From Antennarius striatus (Eukaryota > Chordata > Actinopteri > Lophiiformes > Antennariidae): 64,000 nucleotides of DNA. The stretch spans positions 13,840,501 through 13,904,500 of the forward strand of contig NC_090780.1 of assembly GCF_040054535.1 (NCBI RefSeq), given 5' to 3'. The notes beneath the pieces were generated by a model that saw only the letters and a list, made by a program, of their open reading frames with translations, ran no database searches and was not told where the DNA came from. How positions within the stretch are numbered: position 1 is the first letter of the stretch; the number at the start of each line of letters is the position of its first letter. Positions 43,322 to 55,212 of the stretch are shown here, piece by piece. The position numbers and the translations under genes were made by a program.

Positions 43322-43706
43322 GGCAAGGTGGCGCAGTGGGTAATGCTGTCGCCTCACAACACGGCGGGTGGGGGTTCGAGTCCTGCTCTGTGCAGAGTTC
43401 GCATGCTCTCCCCGTGTCTGCGTGGGTTCTCTCCGGGTTCTCCGGCTTCCTCTATCTATCTATCCATCCATCCATCCATTCCTCCCACCTCCAAAAGCAT
43501 GCGCTTCAGGTTGATTGGCCGGTCCCAAATTGACCGTAGGAGTGAGTGTGTGTGTGAGTGATTGTTTGTCTCTATGTGGCTCTGCGGTGCACTGGCGTCG
43601 TGCCCGGGGTGTCCCCCGCCTCACGCCCTGAGACTGCCGGGATAGGCACATGCTCCCCCGCGACCTGCGTGGGCGGATTAAGCGGGTTAAGAAACTGACT
43701 GACTGA
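43322..43706 (+). mobile_element. Full-length tRNA-derived SINE, plus strand
   Basis: The head has A box TGGCGCAGTGG (43329-43339) and B box GGTTCGAGTCC (43373-43383), which are internal RNA polymerase III signals. The body carries GCATGCTCTCCCCGTGTCTG, then GATTGGCCGGTCCC, then GTCCCCCGCCTCACGCCC and GCCGGGATAGGC. An exact 12-bp duplication, CTGTATCTTGGC, flanks it at 43310-43321 and 43707-43718. Two oddities: a CTAT/CCAT tetranucleotide expansion inside the body (43452-43480), and an ACTG-repeat tail instead of the usual GGAT or GAAT. Confidence 0.93.
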
Positions 43707-43718
43707 CTGTATCTTGGC

Positions 43719-46700
43719 TGAGTGCTGTCAAGACAAAATATTTATTTACTTATTATTTATTTATTTATCTACTGATTACTAACTACTCCACACTTTAATA
43801 AGGGAGCTTTTATGGTCACACTTTTCCTCCATGTTCCCAGTCTTTTTACTTAGCTGAGCTAACAGCTAATTGCTATATATTTACCATACAGACATAACAT
43901 TAGCATTGAGTGTTTATCTGATTGTATCTGATAAACTGCTAGCAGTGTCATGGTTCATACGTTAAAGGGGAGCTATCCTGTAAATACATTTTGATGCTAA
44001 TTGAAGGACAAAAATGTTTTACAGACAACTAGAGCATAAATCACCAAAAAGATTATGTACCCGTAGAAAAACACACTTCATTCTTGTAAGACACGCTTGT
44101 CAGTGTCAGTCAAGTTTTATTTGTAAGTCAGTACTGACTTTAAATCTTTAAAGACCCCAAAACCTGTAGTTACAAAGAGTTATGAGGTGGCTTGAAGTGT
44201 TAACTGATACATAAGAAAAGCGAAAGCTGCTATAAAAAGAGGAAAAAAATAACTCCCAAAAATGAGTTAACGTATTTCAAAGCATTTTATTCTAACTACT
44301 CATGATAGAAGTGTTTATTACATCAGCAAAACATTGTTAAAATTTGGTGTCTATGTTCTCACCTCGTTATTCCCTGTAAATGATTTCATGAGATGTAGTG
44401 GAGTGATGAACAAACAATCAAGGGCATCAACTTTACCTGCAGCTCCGGGGCTTAAAGGGCTGACAGAAGGTGACGAGGACACGTTAAATAGACAGCAAAA
44501 TTCAGAGGCTAAGAAACAAGATATTAGAAAGAAAAGATGTGTGAAGCCCGCATTGTTAATTTCCTCCTTCCTGGTTAATTGAGGGTTTGAAGAAATTGCT
44601 CACATTTGTTTTTTTTAAACTCAAAGACATTGATGCTAACCGAAACTGTTACGAAGGAAATGAGCAACCATGCCAAACTGATGAATCATCAAAGACTTTG
44701 CCTTTGGTTGGATCAGTTTGCCCAGACATGTTACCGCTCCAATTAGAACTTGAGTATTTAACTGAACTGCAGTATTTTGTCTGCTCTCACAGCGTTTCCA
44801 CTGCAAATCCTTGAAGACATGTACAGTATAGTGCATCAGGTTACTGGCTGTCATCAGCCAGCAAGTAGAGAACGTTACAGACAACCATGTGTCACAGTGC
44901 AAATGATGTACTGTGACAGACATCTGCTATTCATTTATATTCATGTATCTATATTTGTTTATACCATATACGCATTTATAAACAGAAATGGTTTGCCTCT
45001 TAGCCCCACTACTTCTTGTGAGCCACCACCGTGTGTGGTTGGTTAGCCAGCAGCTGTTTGCTAGTCTGGAACTTTATGTTCCAGACTCTTAATTCTGTTG
45101 TTCTCAACCATTCTTCTCTTGGTGCCACACATGTTCCTGTCTACACCACTGGGTTACTCCTCCCATTGTACAACATCTGGTGTTGGTGCTGATATCTTTT
45201 GTGCTGCCATGCATTTGCACTGTCCTTGATGTCATGTCGAAGAATATTAAACTTTTAGCAGTTGTTCGTCATTAAAAGAATACATTAAAAGAATATCCAC
45301 AGATTATCTTCACTGAAATCTTATACATGCAGAGTGTGGATGAGGAAATTGTTGGGAAGTGATGAGTTGTCAATTTTTCGGTCAGAAGGGGAAGTGAGAA
45401 TTCAATATTAACGTTTAACGTCTGTCAACCATAGTTGCTAAAAGGCTATAATGTGATCATGTTTACTGAAGCTTGGCAGCAGTCCTAAAAATCAATTCTA
45501 CAGTAAATGGTCACAAACAGTTTGCTCAGTGTAGGCCTCTTTTGTAATGATTGTTGGATGGAATAAATCAAAATTGTCCTTTACTCTGAGACCACTCAGT
45601 TGATTTAGGCTGTGTTGTTCTGAACGTTGGATTGTGTTTGTTATTTATGTTGTTTTTGGGTGTTTCTGTGTTTCTCTCTGTGTTGTTTCATTTAATGGGG
45701 AACAGGTGTTGATGTGTTGTGTAGTATAGACTTTTATCCATGTTGCTTTTACTTTGGTCACCCAATTGGGTCACCATTTCCTGTTATTTCATCACTTTAC
45801 TTTTTATATCCTCAAAGTGATTCATGATAATTCAATAAGTTATCAATTTTATCGTGATACCTTTGTCTTTATATAATTTATTAAACTCTATTAGTGGTAA
45901 TAATGAGTCAATGTGTTTTACAATCCCTTTACAAACTGCATTCATGTGTAATTGAAGTAGACAGTGAATGCTGCTGTCATATCTGGTGGTGAAGTATCAT
46001 CTGTTTTTATTGAAAAAAATGCAAGATAGCTGGTTTGACAATTTCATAAACCATCACTTTCACTTTTACTTGTACTCACTCTCACTCAGAAACACATCTG
46101 TTTGGTTTTGCTCTTACAGACCCACATTTCTCTATTCTGCAATACATATGTTTCCACAACCTACTCACAACTCACATCCAAATGTTAGCAGCAAACATCA
46201 TGTTCCTTGGAGACTCCGATGTTTTCTGTAAACCTGGTGAAGCCAGTCTTTGAGTTAAACCCAAATCAGCTTGGAATCACTCAAATAAGGTCACCACTGT
46301 CACATTTCCCTCAGTCCTGTCCTGTCCCACTCTTGACCACTTCGGTGCTGCATCTGAGTTTCTCTTACATCGCCATCTTCAAAGACACAATATAACGGCC
46401 ATTGACTTTCACTACTCTACATCAACATTCCAGAACAAGCTTAACATGACGTTAAGCCATGCTGCTCACTCATCATCATCATCATCGTCACTCCCCTTCA
46501 TTTTCCACTACCATATCCTAAACTTCATGTTGTGGCTGGTCAACTTTATACCTCTGTACTCACTGCAGTTTTGAAGAATCTTAGAAATCAGTCACAGGAT
46601 TGTTCTTTCTGTTTCTTGTTTTTGTTTCTTCAGATGAGTTTTCAACAATCCAATTACAAACTGTTCGCTAAGCATTTTAATACCTCCATAGGTAAACCAT

Positions 46701-47159
46701 CTATATTGTACCAACTGCTTTTTTATCACTTCTTTTCCTTACTTCCCAGTTTATTCTTGAAATCCAGGTGATATCCTAATTAATTATCTCCCATTATCAC
46801 ACCTTCTTTCTCAATTTATTCATTCATCAGGCCCTTAAATGTTCTTTTGACCTGATCAACAAAAGCTAGTGTGCTCTCCACATTGTTCCCAGCTCAGCCC
46901 AATGAATTGGTACAAGTGCTTTTCAAAATGTTAGTATCCAACCTTTCATACCAGTCACTTCATACCATTTACTTAACCACTGTTAACTTTCTCTTTGCTT
47001 TATGCTGCATTGCCTCACTACTTTTGTATAAATGACAATTCCGCTTCTTGTTGAGCAACCTCTATGTTTTGCAAGAAACTGGCAACCCTTCTCCATCAAC
47101 TGACTTCCACCCAAACCTAACACGAAGAGATTTCCTTATTCAATTTCCACCACAGGTTG
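43719..47159. other. Long stretch without a recognised gene
   Basis: AT-rich DNA, becoming C/T-rich on the plus strand around 46.0-47.1 kb, with no supported exon. A CATCATCATC run lies at 46471-46486. Confidence 0.4.
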
Positions 47160-47435
47160 GAAACACAGTGGTGCAGTCGGTATTGCTGTTGCCTCAAAGC
47201 CTGGGTCCTCAGTTGAAATATTTTTTTGTGGAGTTTGCATGTTCTCCCCATGTCTCTGTGGGTGCTCTGGCTTCCTCCTCCCAATTAGTATGTATCATAG
47301 GTAAATTGGTTACTAAGCAACCACAGTCAGATGTGTGGGTGTGAACAGTTGTTTATTTTTCCATGCAAGGGCCTACAATAACCTGGCGACTTGTCCAGTG
47401 TAAACCCCTCCCCACAGTCAGCTGGGACAAGCAAG
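47160..47435 (+). mobile_element. Old diverged SINE copy
   Basis: A decayed tRNA-like head (CAGTGGTGCAGTCGGTATTG) is followed by GTTTGCATGTTCTCCCCATG and a 3' part with AACCTGGCGACTTGTCCAGT and CAGTCAGCTGGGACA. The 3' half differs from the 43322 and 39856 copies, indicating an older or different subfamily. No target duplication remains. Confidence 0.7.
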
Positions 47436-48890
47436 AGACTCCCACCTGTTAGTCCACTTCCACAACTCCTTGGTTATACTAAGACTCTTTTCATCCAACT
47501 AGCTCTCCCAAATTCTTCTTTCTCCTCCATTCCACATCTAACATGTATGAATAGCATTCATCACACCCTCAAATTCCACCTTCATACTCATCTATCTGTT
47601 CCACATGTTGTTCACCCCTAACAAGTAATAATAATTAATTTAATTTCCTTTCCTTCCTAGTAGTGACTCTGGTGAATGTTTACTCAGTGGTTTTTTTTAA
47701 AATTAATCTTTATATTTTCAATGTATTATTTCAAGTACTTCTTACTTCTTTCCCCTGTCTTCACTGGGCCTTCAGACAAATGAGCGTGAATCACTGTAAG
47801 AGTCTAATTGCTCATTTTATAATATTTACTTTTTGGTCCCTTTAATATTCTACCAAGGACACTATTCATTTCCTCATGCAGTGACTTGTCTGTAGTGCAA
47901 TGGATGATTATTTATTGTTAATAAATATACAGTATTTGTGTAAGATGAAATCATGGTTTTAATATGAATAATAATTGATCGATTATGAAGTCTTACCTGG
48001 GCCTACTCTTGGAGCTGTGATATAAAGTGTGTGTTGTGTTTCTAAATAAAAACCATTTATTATACCATGTTACTTAGATCTTTTCTTTGTTTTGGACATC
48101 CGCCAAAGCAAGTTAACCATGCTTTATCTCAGCTAGAAACCTAAAGGCAAGTTTTTCTTAGTTTCTTTTTTAGTCACTGTGCTATTTGTTACCTGGACAG
48201 GTGGTATTTGGAGAGACAGCTGCAGGCGATGATAAAGTGCTCCTTTACCTCTCTACTTTGCAACTATGCCTGAAAGAACAAAGCTAGGAGCCCCTGACAG
48301 AGGATGAGGATTTAACGTCCATCCCTCAGGAAAACAACCAGGATCATAGATTTATTGTCCTTAAGAATATCTCCAAGCTTAGGCACTCAGGCTACTTCAG
48401 AGGATATGAACGTAAGCACATTTGTCTCTTGTTACTGCAGTTAGACAAAACACCAAACATACTCATACATTAGTGTATTTATGAAGTGGAAAGAGAAAAG
48501 GACTTCCTGCAGTACAGTAATCTCTCTTATCCTCCATGTTCTGACATAGTTTTGAAGTAAATCATCCTGGCATGTGGAGAAGTCAGGGTGGAGAATGAGG
48601 AGATCAGTGTCAATCATAAAAGAAAGCAGGAAAGACAGACGTTGTATGTCATCAGCTAGTAGCTTTCCATTACTCTCCATGTGACAAAAAAGACTCAAAA
48701 GCATATGGAAAATGTAGCAAATTCTTCTTTCCTCAACTTTTGATAATTACAACTGCTGTATAATAAAATTTGAAGAGAAGAAATCCTTAACTAAAAAAAC
48801 TGATTGTATTACTTAATCTTAAGTTTGAAAAATTATAATTCTACATATATTACAGATTTTTCTGAAGAATGGCACAAATTTTATCTGGGT
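47436..48890. other. No gene recognised
   Basis: AT-rich; nothing supported. Confidence 0.4.
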
Positions 48891-48894
48891 TGTA

Positions 48895-48971
48895 TCTCGC
48901 ATCCCACAAGGTGAATAAGTAGATGTAGATGATTGTGGTTGCCTCATCCATAATTAAATGGATGAATGGAT
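48895..48971 (+). mobile_element. SINE 3'-tail remnant
   Basis: CACAAGGTGAATAAGTAGAT then GTAGATGA aligns with the tail at 29360-29390 (GCAAGGCGGATAAGCGGATG), and it ends in ATGGATGAATGGATG. Very short and diverged. Confidence 0.45.
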
Positions 48972-49307
48972 GTTAGTATGAGAAGATGTTGCTCCAACAA
49001 AAATGTAAAGAGTTAAATTACTTCAGTTAAATAATTAGTTGTATTTAAGTATTCAACTCCAACCTCTCAAAATTAAAAGGCGACACCTGTTGGTGTTCAT
49101 TCATTTTTTACATATTTTTGCATATTTCAACCATTCACCATGAAACTTCTAATAAGTCCAATGTGCATGGTCCAATCTGACCCAATTTATGCCTACCTGC
49201 ATATAATGTGACTTCTGGTTGGTTATATAATAGTTATATCTACTGTCTATTTACCTTTGAACAAAATTGAGGTGAAATGCATTCATAGCTTTCTGTCTGA
49301 CTATCTT

Positions 49308-49622
49308 TACGGCACGGTGGGTAGGGACGTCGCAAGGCAGTTCTTGGTTCGAGTCCCGCTCTATGCGGAGTTTGCATGTTCTCCCCATGTCTTTGTGTGT
49401 TCTCTCATCACCATGGTTTTCCAGCTTCCTCCCTCCTCCAAAAACATGCACTTGTGAATTGGCTGGTGTAAAAATTGTCTGTAGGTGTGAGTGTGTGCGT
49501 GTGTTTGCTGTCTTTCATGTGGCTCCATGGTTCACTGGCATCGCGCTTGGAGTGTACCCTGCCTCACGCCCCAAGTCTGCTGGGATAGGCTCAAGCAACC
49601 TTGCGAGCGAAAGAAGCAGGTA
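49308..49622 (+). mobile_element. Near-full-length SINE copy, diverged head
   Basis: A CGGCACGGTGGGTAGGG head, B box GGTTCGAGTCC (49346-49356), GTTTGCATGTTCTCCCCATG, GGTGTGAGTGTGTG, GCCTCACGCCCC and GGGATAGGCTC occur in family order. The A box is partly lost. No clear target duplication. Confidence 0.8.
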
Positions 49623-51604
49623 CTGACAATGTATGTATCAATCTTTACATACACAACAAACAGCAGCTGGCAACTGATCAAATCATTCAAAAACACACAA
49701 GTAAGATGAAAGTCCTGTTCAAAGCCCATCGATGTTTTAGTACCGGTCTGGAGAATCATATCAGGTCTGGAAATTAATGTAACATGCTATCAGAGCTAGG
49801 TTTCCTTCCTAATATTTAAACTTTTAAATGCTGTAGTCTGTTTATGATTACAAAAGAAAAATGTCACATTAATCAATGTGAAGTACCAGATTTTACATGG
49901 GAGACCATGTTCAAAGTGTAATATGACAGTTTCTATCACAAATCATACTCTCTCTGTTGTTCTTAACCAACACAAGCTTAAAATCAATTTAAGAATAACA
50001 TAATTAATAACATACACGGATACTGGAATGTGTTTTTATTAGTTTAGCATGGTTTCAGTTTTAAGTTTTATTTGTTGCTGAAAAGATCCAGAGCAGCACA
50101 AAGCAATTCTTCCTTTACCCCAGTCCAAACCCTAACCCTACACTCTCATTGAGAGTGCAAAGAAATGAAGATTAAAGGTACCACTTTCCTGTTATTTCCA
50201 GGCTTAATTTACAAGAAACTGGTGCCAAGAAGTTTAGATTCATGAGAAAGTTTTAAGACAGTAATCTAATCTCAAATTGTAGAGGAGCTCAGGCTGTATC
50301 TGTCAAGTCTAAGCAAGAGCTGAATCGCACCAACCATTAACATGGCCTCAAACAGGACCTCACACCAACAACACCCACAAGGTGGAAAGTTCTGTGTAAG
50401 ACAATTCTACACATTATACAAAATAACAAAATACATTGCACAATGTGGCAGTAGATCACTCTTTACAATCAAATGTGTAGCAGTGTGAGTGAATTTACTT
50501 TTTAAATATCAAATCAGCTTTTCTGTGGCACCTACCTTGTGATTTCACATAAAATAAACAGAAATGACAGTTGCGTCAAGAACAGCCATGATCCAAAACC
50601 AAAAATAAAGCTTTTGGAAGGGGGGATCATGGTGATGACAGAGGAGGTAAAGCCAGATGACACATACTATTCAGTGACTAATTAGTGGGTTTAACAAAGC
50701 CAGACATACAACTTTGAGTTGTGTTGTCTCAACAGAGGAACAAATCTACAGCTGATGTTACAAAGAAACACTGCATATTGATATACTGTACTATTTTTCT
50801 TCTGTCCCACCACAACTGTTGCCATCATTTTGGCTTCCATTCACCACTGGCAGGATTGAGATCAGGAATATAAAGAGTTCTTCAGTCATCCCAAAAGCCG
50901 AAAACCTCAGTGATACAGCTGAGGACATGTTGAAGTCTAAAAGCTTTTGAACAATGTGCACTGATGCCTTATAACGGTACAGTGGGTCACACATCCTTGA
51001 ATGTTTTTTTAAACCATGTGCACAGTAATTGGTGTTTCCTCCATTGATGACTTCCGTTCGTGTGTTATATATTATACCATTAAAACTACAGACTGTTTTA
51101 CATGCAACAGTTGGAAAGCTGTAGAAAAATGTATTAATTAATGCAAAGTTTCTTCAAGCCATGGCATTGTGAGTAGTGGCTCATTTTCACATGATGCCTT
51201 CACTGAAAAATTAATAGAACTGAGTCTGTCTTAAAGTTATTCGCAACACCAGTGAATTTAGTACCTATTGTTGTGTTTGTTGTGACAACAAAGCCTAGTG
51301 AAGGAAATTAGTATTACCCTCAGCATATCCAGATGACTCCTTTCTAATGAACTTTTGAGAACTGCTCTCTGCCTGTAAAAAGCTTACTCCACTTAGGCCC
51401 GTAAAAAAAACGTGGTTTAACATTACGTTGCAAATCCTTATTTTAAACAGTTATTATGGAGAAACATTTGCTCATCAGCGAGCACTGTCAACAAAACTAA
51501 AACTACATTCCTAACTAACCTGAGATTTCTTCACACACACTTTGCTTCCCAATGCAGCTAGTTTAATTTAATATTACTCATCAACTATGCCAACTATACT
51601 TATC
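49623..51604. other. No gene recognised
   Basis: AT-rich with short chance frames. A two-unit telomere-like AACCCTAACCCTAC at 50128-50141 is too short to mean anything. Confidence 0.4.
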
Positions 51605-51919
51605 AACCTCTCCAAGGAACCATCACCTTATCGTGGTGGAGAGGTTTGTGTGCCCTAAAGATCCTGGGAGCTACTGTATGTTGTCGGGAGTCTTGTACTC
51701 CTGGTAGGGAGACCCAAGGCAATCAGGTTTTAGGTGAAGGGCCAGACAAAGAATGGTTCAGAAGTTCCCATGAAAGAATGAGAAGGGAAACAAGTGACCC
51801 TGCCTGGAGGAAGCTCGGGGCCCACGTCTGGAGCCAGGCCTGGACAGAGGGCCCGTCAGCGTGCGCCTGGTGGCTAGGTCTGCCACGGAGCCCAGCTGGG
51901 CTCAGCCCGAAAAGGCAGC

Positions 51920-52711
51920 ATGGACTTTTCCCACCCCTCTGGACCCACTACCCGCAGGGCAGATCGATGGGGTCGGGTGCGCTGCCATATGAGTGGCAGT
52001 GATGACAGGGGGTCACGACGGTCCAGACCCGGGCGGCAAAAGCTGGCTTTGGGGACGTGGAATGTTACCTCACTGGTGGGGAAGGAGCCGGAGCTTGTGT
52101 TGGAGGTGGAGCGTTACCATTTGGATCTGGTGAGGCTTACCTCCACGCATAGCCTCGGTTCTGGATCCAAACTCCTGGATAGGGGTTGGACTTTGTTGTA
52201 CTCTGGAGTTGCGTCAGGCGTGAGGCGCAGGGCGGGTATGGGGATACTCACAAGTCCCCCCGGCTGGGCGCCGCTTTGTTGGAATTCACCCGGTACATGA
52301 GAGGGTCGCCTCCCTATGCCTTAAGGCTGTGGCACGGAAAACTCTGACTGTTGTTTGTGCGTACACACCAAATATCAGCTCATATTATTCGGCCTTCTTG
52401 GGGTCCCTAAATGGGGTCCTTGATGGGATCCCTGTAGGGGACTCCATTGTTCTCCTGGGGGACTTCAATTCACACGTCGGAAATGATGGAGACACTTGGA
52501 GGGGCATGATTGGGAGGAATGGCCTCCCTCATCTAAACCCGAGCGGTGTTATGTTGTTGGACTTCTGTGGTAGTTACGGATTGTATATAACTATCACCAT
52601 GTTCGAAAACAAGAATGCTCATAAGTGTACCTGGTACCAGAGCATCCTGGGTCGGAGGTCAATGATTGATCTTATGGTCGTATCATCTGACCTTTGTAGT
52701 GAGAGTGTTTT
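51920..52711 (+). pseudogene. Rex3-like apurinic-type endonuclease segment, frameshifted
   Basis: Recognisable pieces in order: LGTWNVTSL (start of the EN domain, about 52052), [17 protein letters not shown] (about 52347), [13 protein letters not shown] (about 52452, holding the catalytic GDFN), and [20 protein letters not shown], which ends at the insert. A frame change separates 51920-52300 from 52329-52711. In an intact element this nuclease nicks the target DNA to prime reverse transcription. Confidence 0.8.
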
Positions 52712-53092
52712 ATCCAGATAAAATACAAAAATAAAACTAAAGCACACAGAGAGTGGATTTACAGCCAAAACGGGAATTCTTCTATTGATACGCAGATCAC
52801 CAGTACAGATCAATCAGGAACAGCCCCTGGATGCATGTCTCCTGACCCTCTTATAGTCACAGTCTTCCATTGTGTATGTGAGAGGTATGCATATCTTATT
52901 CATGGGGAAACAGGAAAACACTTGTTCCTGGCAACTATCCAAACCTAGGTAACCATCCCATGTCAACTTGACCCACTTCCTGTCTTCCTGGTTTTTGGAC
53001 GATTTGGTTATTCGCTGCCAAACTTGAAAATGTGTTTCCTCTGATTTGAAGTGTGGCCTGAGCATGCATTATTTCGCTTCCACACCTTCGAC
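52712..53092. mobile_element. 381-bp insertion inside the LINE, family unknown
   Basis: The LINE frame breaks off at ...SDLCSESV and resumes as LDTRVKRGAELSTDHHLVV at about 53099. The junctions are AGTGTTTT (52704-52711) and AGTGTCTTTT (53093-53102), a near-identical duplication with one extra C. The insert has no long frame and no obvious terminal repeats or poly-A. It could be a SINE fragment, a solo LTR or a MITE. Confidence 0.65.
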
Positions 53093-53100
53093 AGTGTCTT

Positions 53101-54505
53101 TTGGACACTCGGGTGAAGAGAGGGGCTGAGCTGTCAACTGATCACCACCTGGTGGTGAGTTGGGTCAGTTGGCAGAGGAAACCTTTGGATAGACCTGGTA
53201 AGCCCAAACGAGTAGTGCGGGTGAACTGGGAATGTGTGGAGGAGGACTTCAATTCACACCTCCGACGGAGCTTCTCATGCTTCCCTGTGGAGGCTGGTCG
53301 ATTTTCAAAGCTTCCATTGCTGAAGCTGCAGCTGACAGCTGTGGTCTCAAGGTCCTGGGTGCCTCAAGACCGTGGTGGACCCCGGTGGTCAGGGACTGAA
53401 GAAGGAGGCCTTCAGGGGCATGTTGTCCCCGGGGACTCCTGAAGCAGTTGCAGGGTACCGACAGGCCAAGAGGACTGCAGCCTCAGCTGTGATGGAGGCA
53501 AAACAGAGGGTGTGGGAGGAGTTCGGAGAGGCCATGGAGAAGGACTATCGGATGGCACCAAAGTTGTTCTGGAGGACTGTCCGACATCTCGGGGGGGGGA
53601 AACGGGGGACCATCCAAGCTGTATACAGCAAGGATGGGACACTGTTGACCTCGACTGAGGAGGTTGTAGGTCGGTGGAAGGAACACTTTGAGAAACTCCT
53701 GAATCCAACTACCCCAACTGACCTGTCCTCTGTTGCAGAGGCAGAGCTGGAGGATGATGGGGGATTCCAGTCAATCTCTCTGGGCGAAGTCACCGAGGTA
53801 GTTAAACAACTTCACGGTGGCAAAGCCCGAGGTGTTGATGAGATTTGCCCGGAAATGCTGAAGGCTCGGGGTGTTGAGGGGCTGTCATGGATGACACGCC
53901 TCTTTAACATTGCGTGGAAGTCTGGGACAGTGCCGAAAGAGTGGCAGACTGGGGTGGTGGTTCCTCTTTTTAAAAAGGGAGACCAGAGGGTGTGTGCCAA
54001 CTACAGGGACATCACACTGCTCAGCCTCCCTTTGAAAGTTTATTCCAAGGTGCTGGAAAGGAGGGTTCGGCCGATTGTCGAACCTCAGACTGAGGAGGAA
54101 CAATGTGGGTTCCGGCCTCACCTCAGGGCCATCCAATCCCTGTACGCCTAAAGTGAGAGCTGTGTTCTGGTTCTCAGCAGTAAGTCGGATGCATTCCGAG
54201 TAGCTGTTGGCCTTCGCCAGGGCTGTACTTTATCACCAATTCTATTCGTGATTTTCATGGACAGCATATCAAGGCGTAGTCGTGGTGAGGAGGAGTAACA
54301 GTTTGGTGGCCTGAGGATTGTATCGCTGCTTTTTGCAGATGATATGGTCCTGTTTGCGTCATCGGCCTGTGACCTGCAGCACTCACTGGTCTGGTTTGCA
54401 GTCGAGTGTGAAGTGGCGGGGATGAGGTCAGTACCTCCAAATCTGAGGCCATGGTCCTCAGCAGGAAGCCAGTGGACTGCCTTCTCCAAGTAGGAAATGA
54501 GGTCC
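53101..54505 (+). pseudogene. Rex3-like reverse-transcriptase segment, frameshifted
   Basis: Two overlapping frames (53101-53442 and 53372-54151) carry the fingers and palm. Visible motifs are KARGVDEICPEMLKARGVEG, VPKEWQTGVVVPLFKKGDQR, ANYRDITLLSLPLKVYSKVL and EEEQCGFRPH. The frame then hits TAA at 54149, continues as VGLRQGCTLSPILF, meets a second stop near 54296, and reaches the catalytic box FADDMVLFAS at 54332-54361. Intact, it would copy the element's RNA at the nick. Here multiple stops and frameshifts rule out activity. Confidence 0.85.
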
Positions 54506-54845
54506 TTCCACAAGTGAAGGAGTTTAAGTATCTTGGGGTCCTGTTCATGAGCAAGTGAACAATGGAGCGTGAGATTGGAGAATTGGGGCAGCAGAAGCGG
54601 TATTGCAGTCGCTTTACCGCACTATTGTCACAAAGAGGGAGCAAAGCTCTCTATCTACCATTCAGTCTTCGTTCCTACCCTCACCTATGGTCATGAGCGA
54701 TGGGTCATGACCGAATGAACAAGATCGTGGATACAAGCGGCTGAAATAGGCTTTCTCAGGCGGATAGCTGGTGTCCCCCTTAGAGATAGGGTGAGAAACA
54801 CTGCTGTTCGCGAGGGGCTCAGAGTAGAGCTGCTGCTCTACCTGT

Positions 54846-55212
54846 GCGGTTAGTTACCTCTGCCACCAAAACTGGGAGAAGTTGTGCAAATACTATTTTT
54901 TTGTGTGTTTTTCCAGGAAATGTCAGTAAATTATCAGCAATTTTAATACTATTTTGAGCAAAGCAAAGAAGGAAGAGTTTGATGAGGAGCAAGTTGCATA
55001 CAGTATTTGAATGCTAGATCACATTGTGAATATCACATTGTGAATATCACTATTTTTAATAATTCCTTCTAAAGAATAATCAGAGTAATTTTATGTTGGT
55101 ATCTTGTTGAAACTTATCGTAACTTATTACTGTATTTATGTTGGTAACTACTGCTGGTGATTAACACATGCTTATAAATGCATAGATACATGTAGTTAAT
55201 CTGTTCCCCCCA
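54846..55212. other. Spacer after the LINE, no gene recognised
   Basis: AT-rich. Begins abruptly with CTACCTGTGCGGTTAG where the LINE homology ends. A short direct repeat, CACATTGTGAATAT, lies near 55020-55048. Confidence 0.45.

Larger units (their letters stand above)
51605..54845 (+). mobile_element. Degenerate Rex3-type (RTE-clade) LINE, interrupted and 3'-truncated
   Basis: It opens with an inverted repeat, AACCTCTCCA (51605-51614) and TGGAGAGGTT (51637-51646), around CACCTTATCGTGGTGG, as I recall for the 5' region of this family. Endonuclease and reverse-transcriptase segments follow in order. The strings TGGCAGACTGGGGTGGTGGT (53942-53961) and CAGGGCTGTACTTTATCACC (54217-54236) match, exactly and nearly so, two conserved stretches that I remember being used to recognise Rex3 in fish. 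Several frameshifts and stops plus a 381-bp insert (52712-53092) make it non-functional. Homology stops near 54845, before the expected C-terminal and 3' tail region. Confidence 0.85.

Noticed and set aside
43322..43395. Possible tRNA gene with A and B boxes
   Set aside because: The boxes belong to a SINE head with a full SINE body and 12-bp duplications; there is no complete cloverleaf I can support.
50128..50141. Telomere-like AACCCTAACCCTAC
   Set aside because: Only two units; expected by chance and not an interstitial telomeric array.
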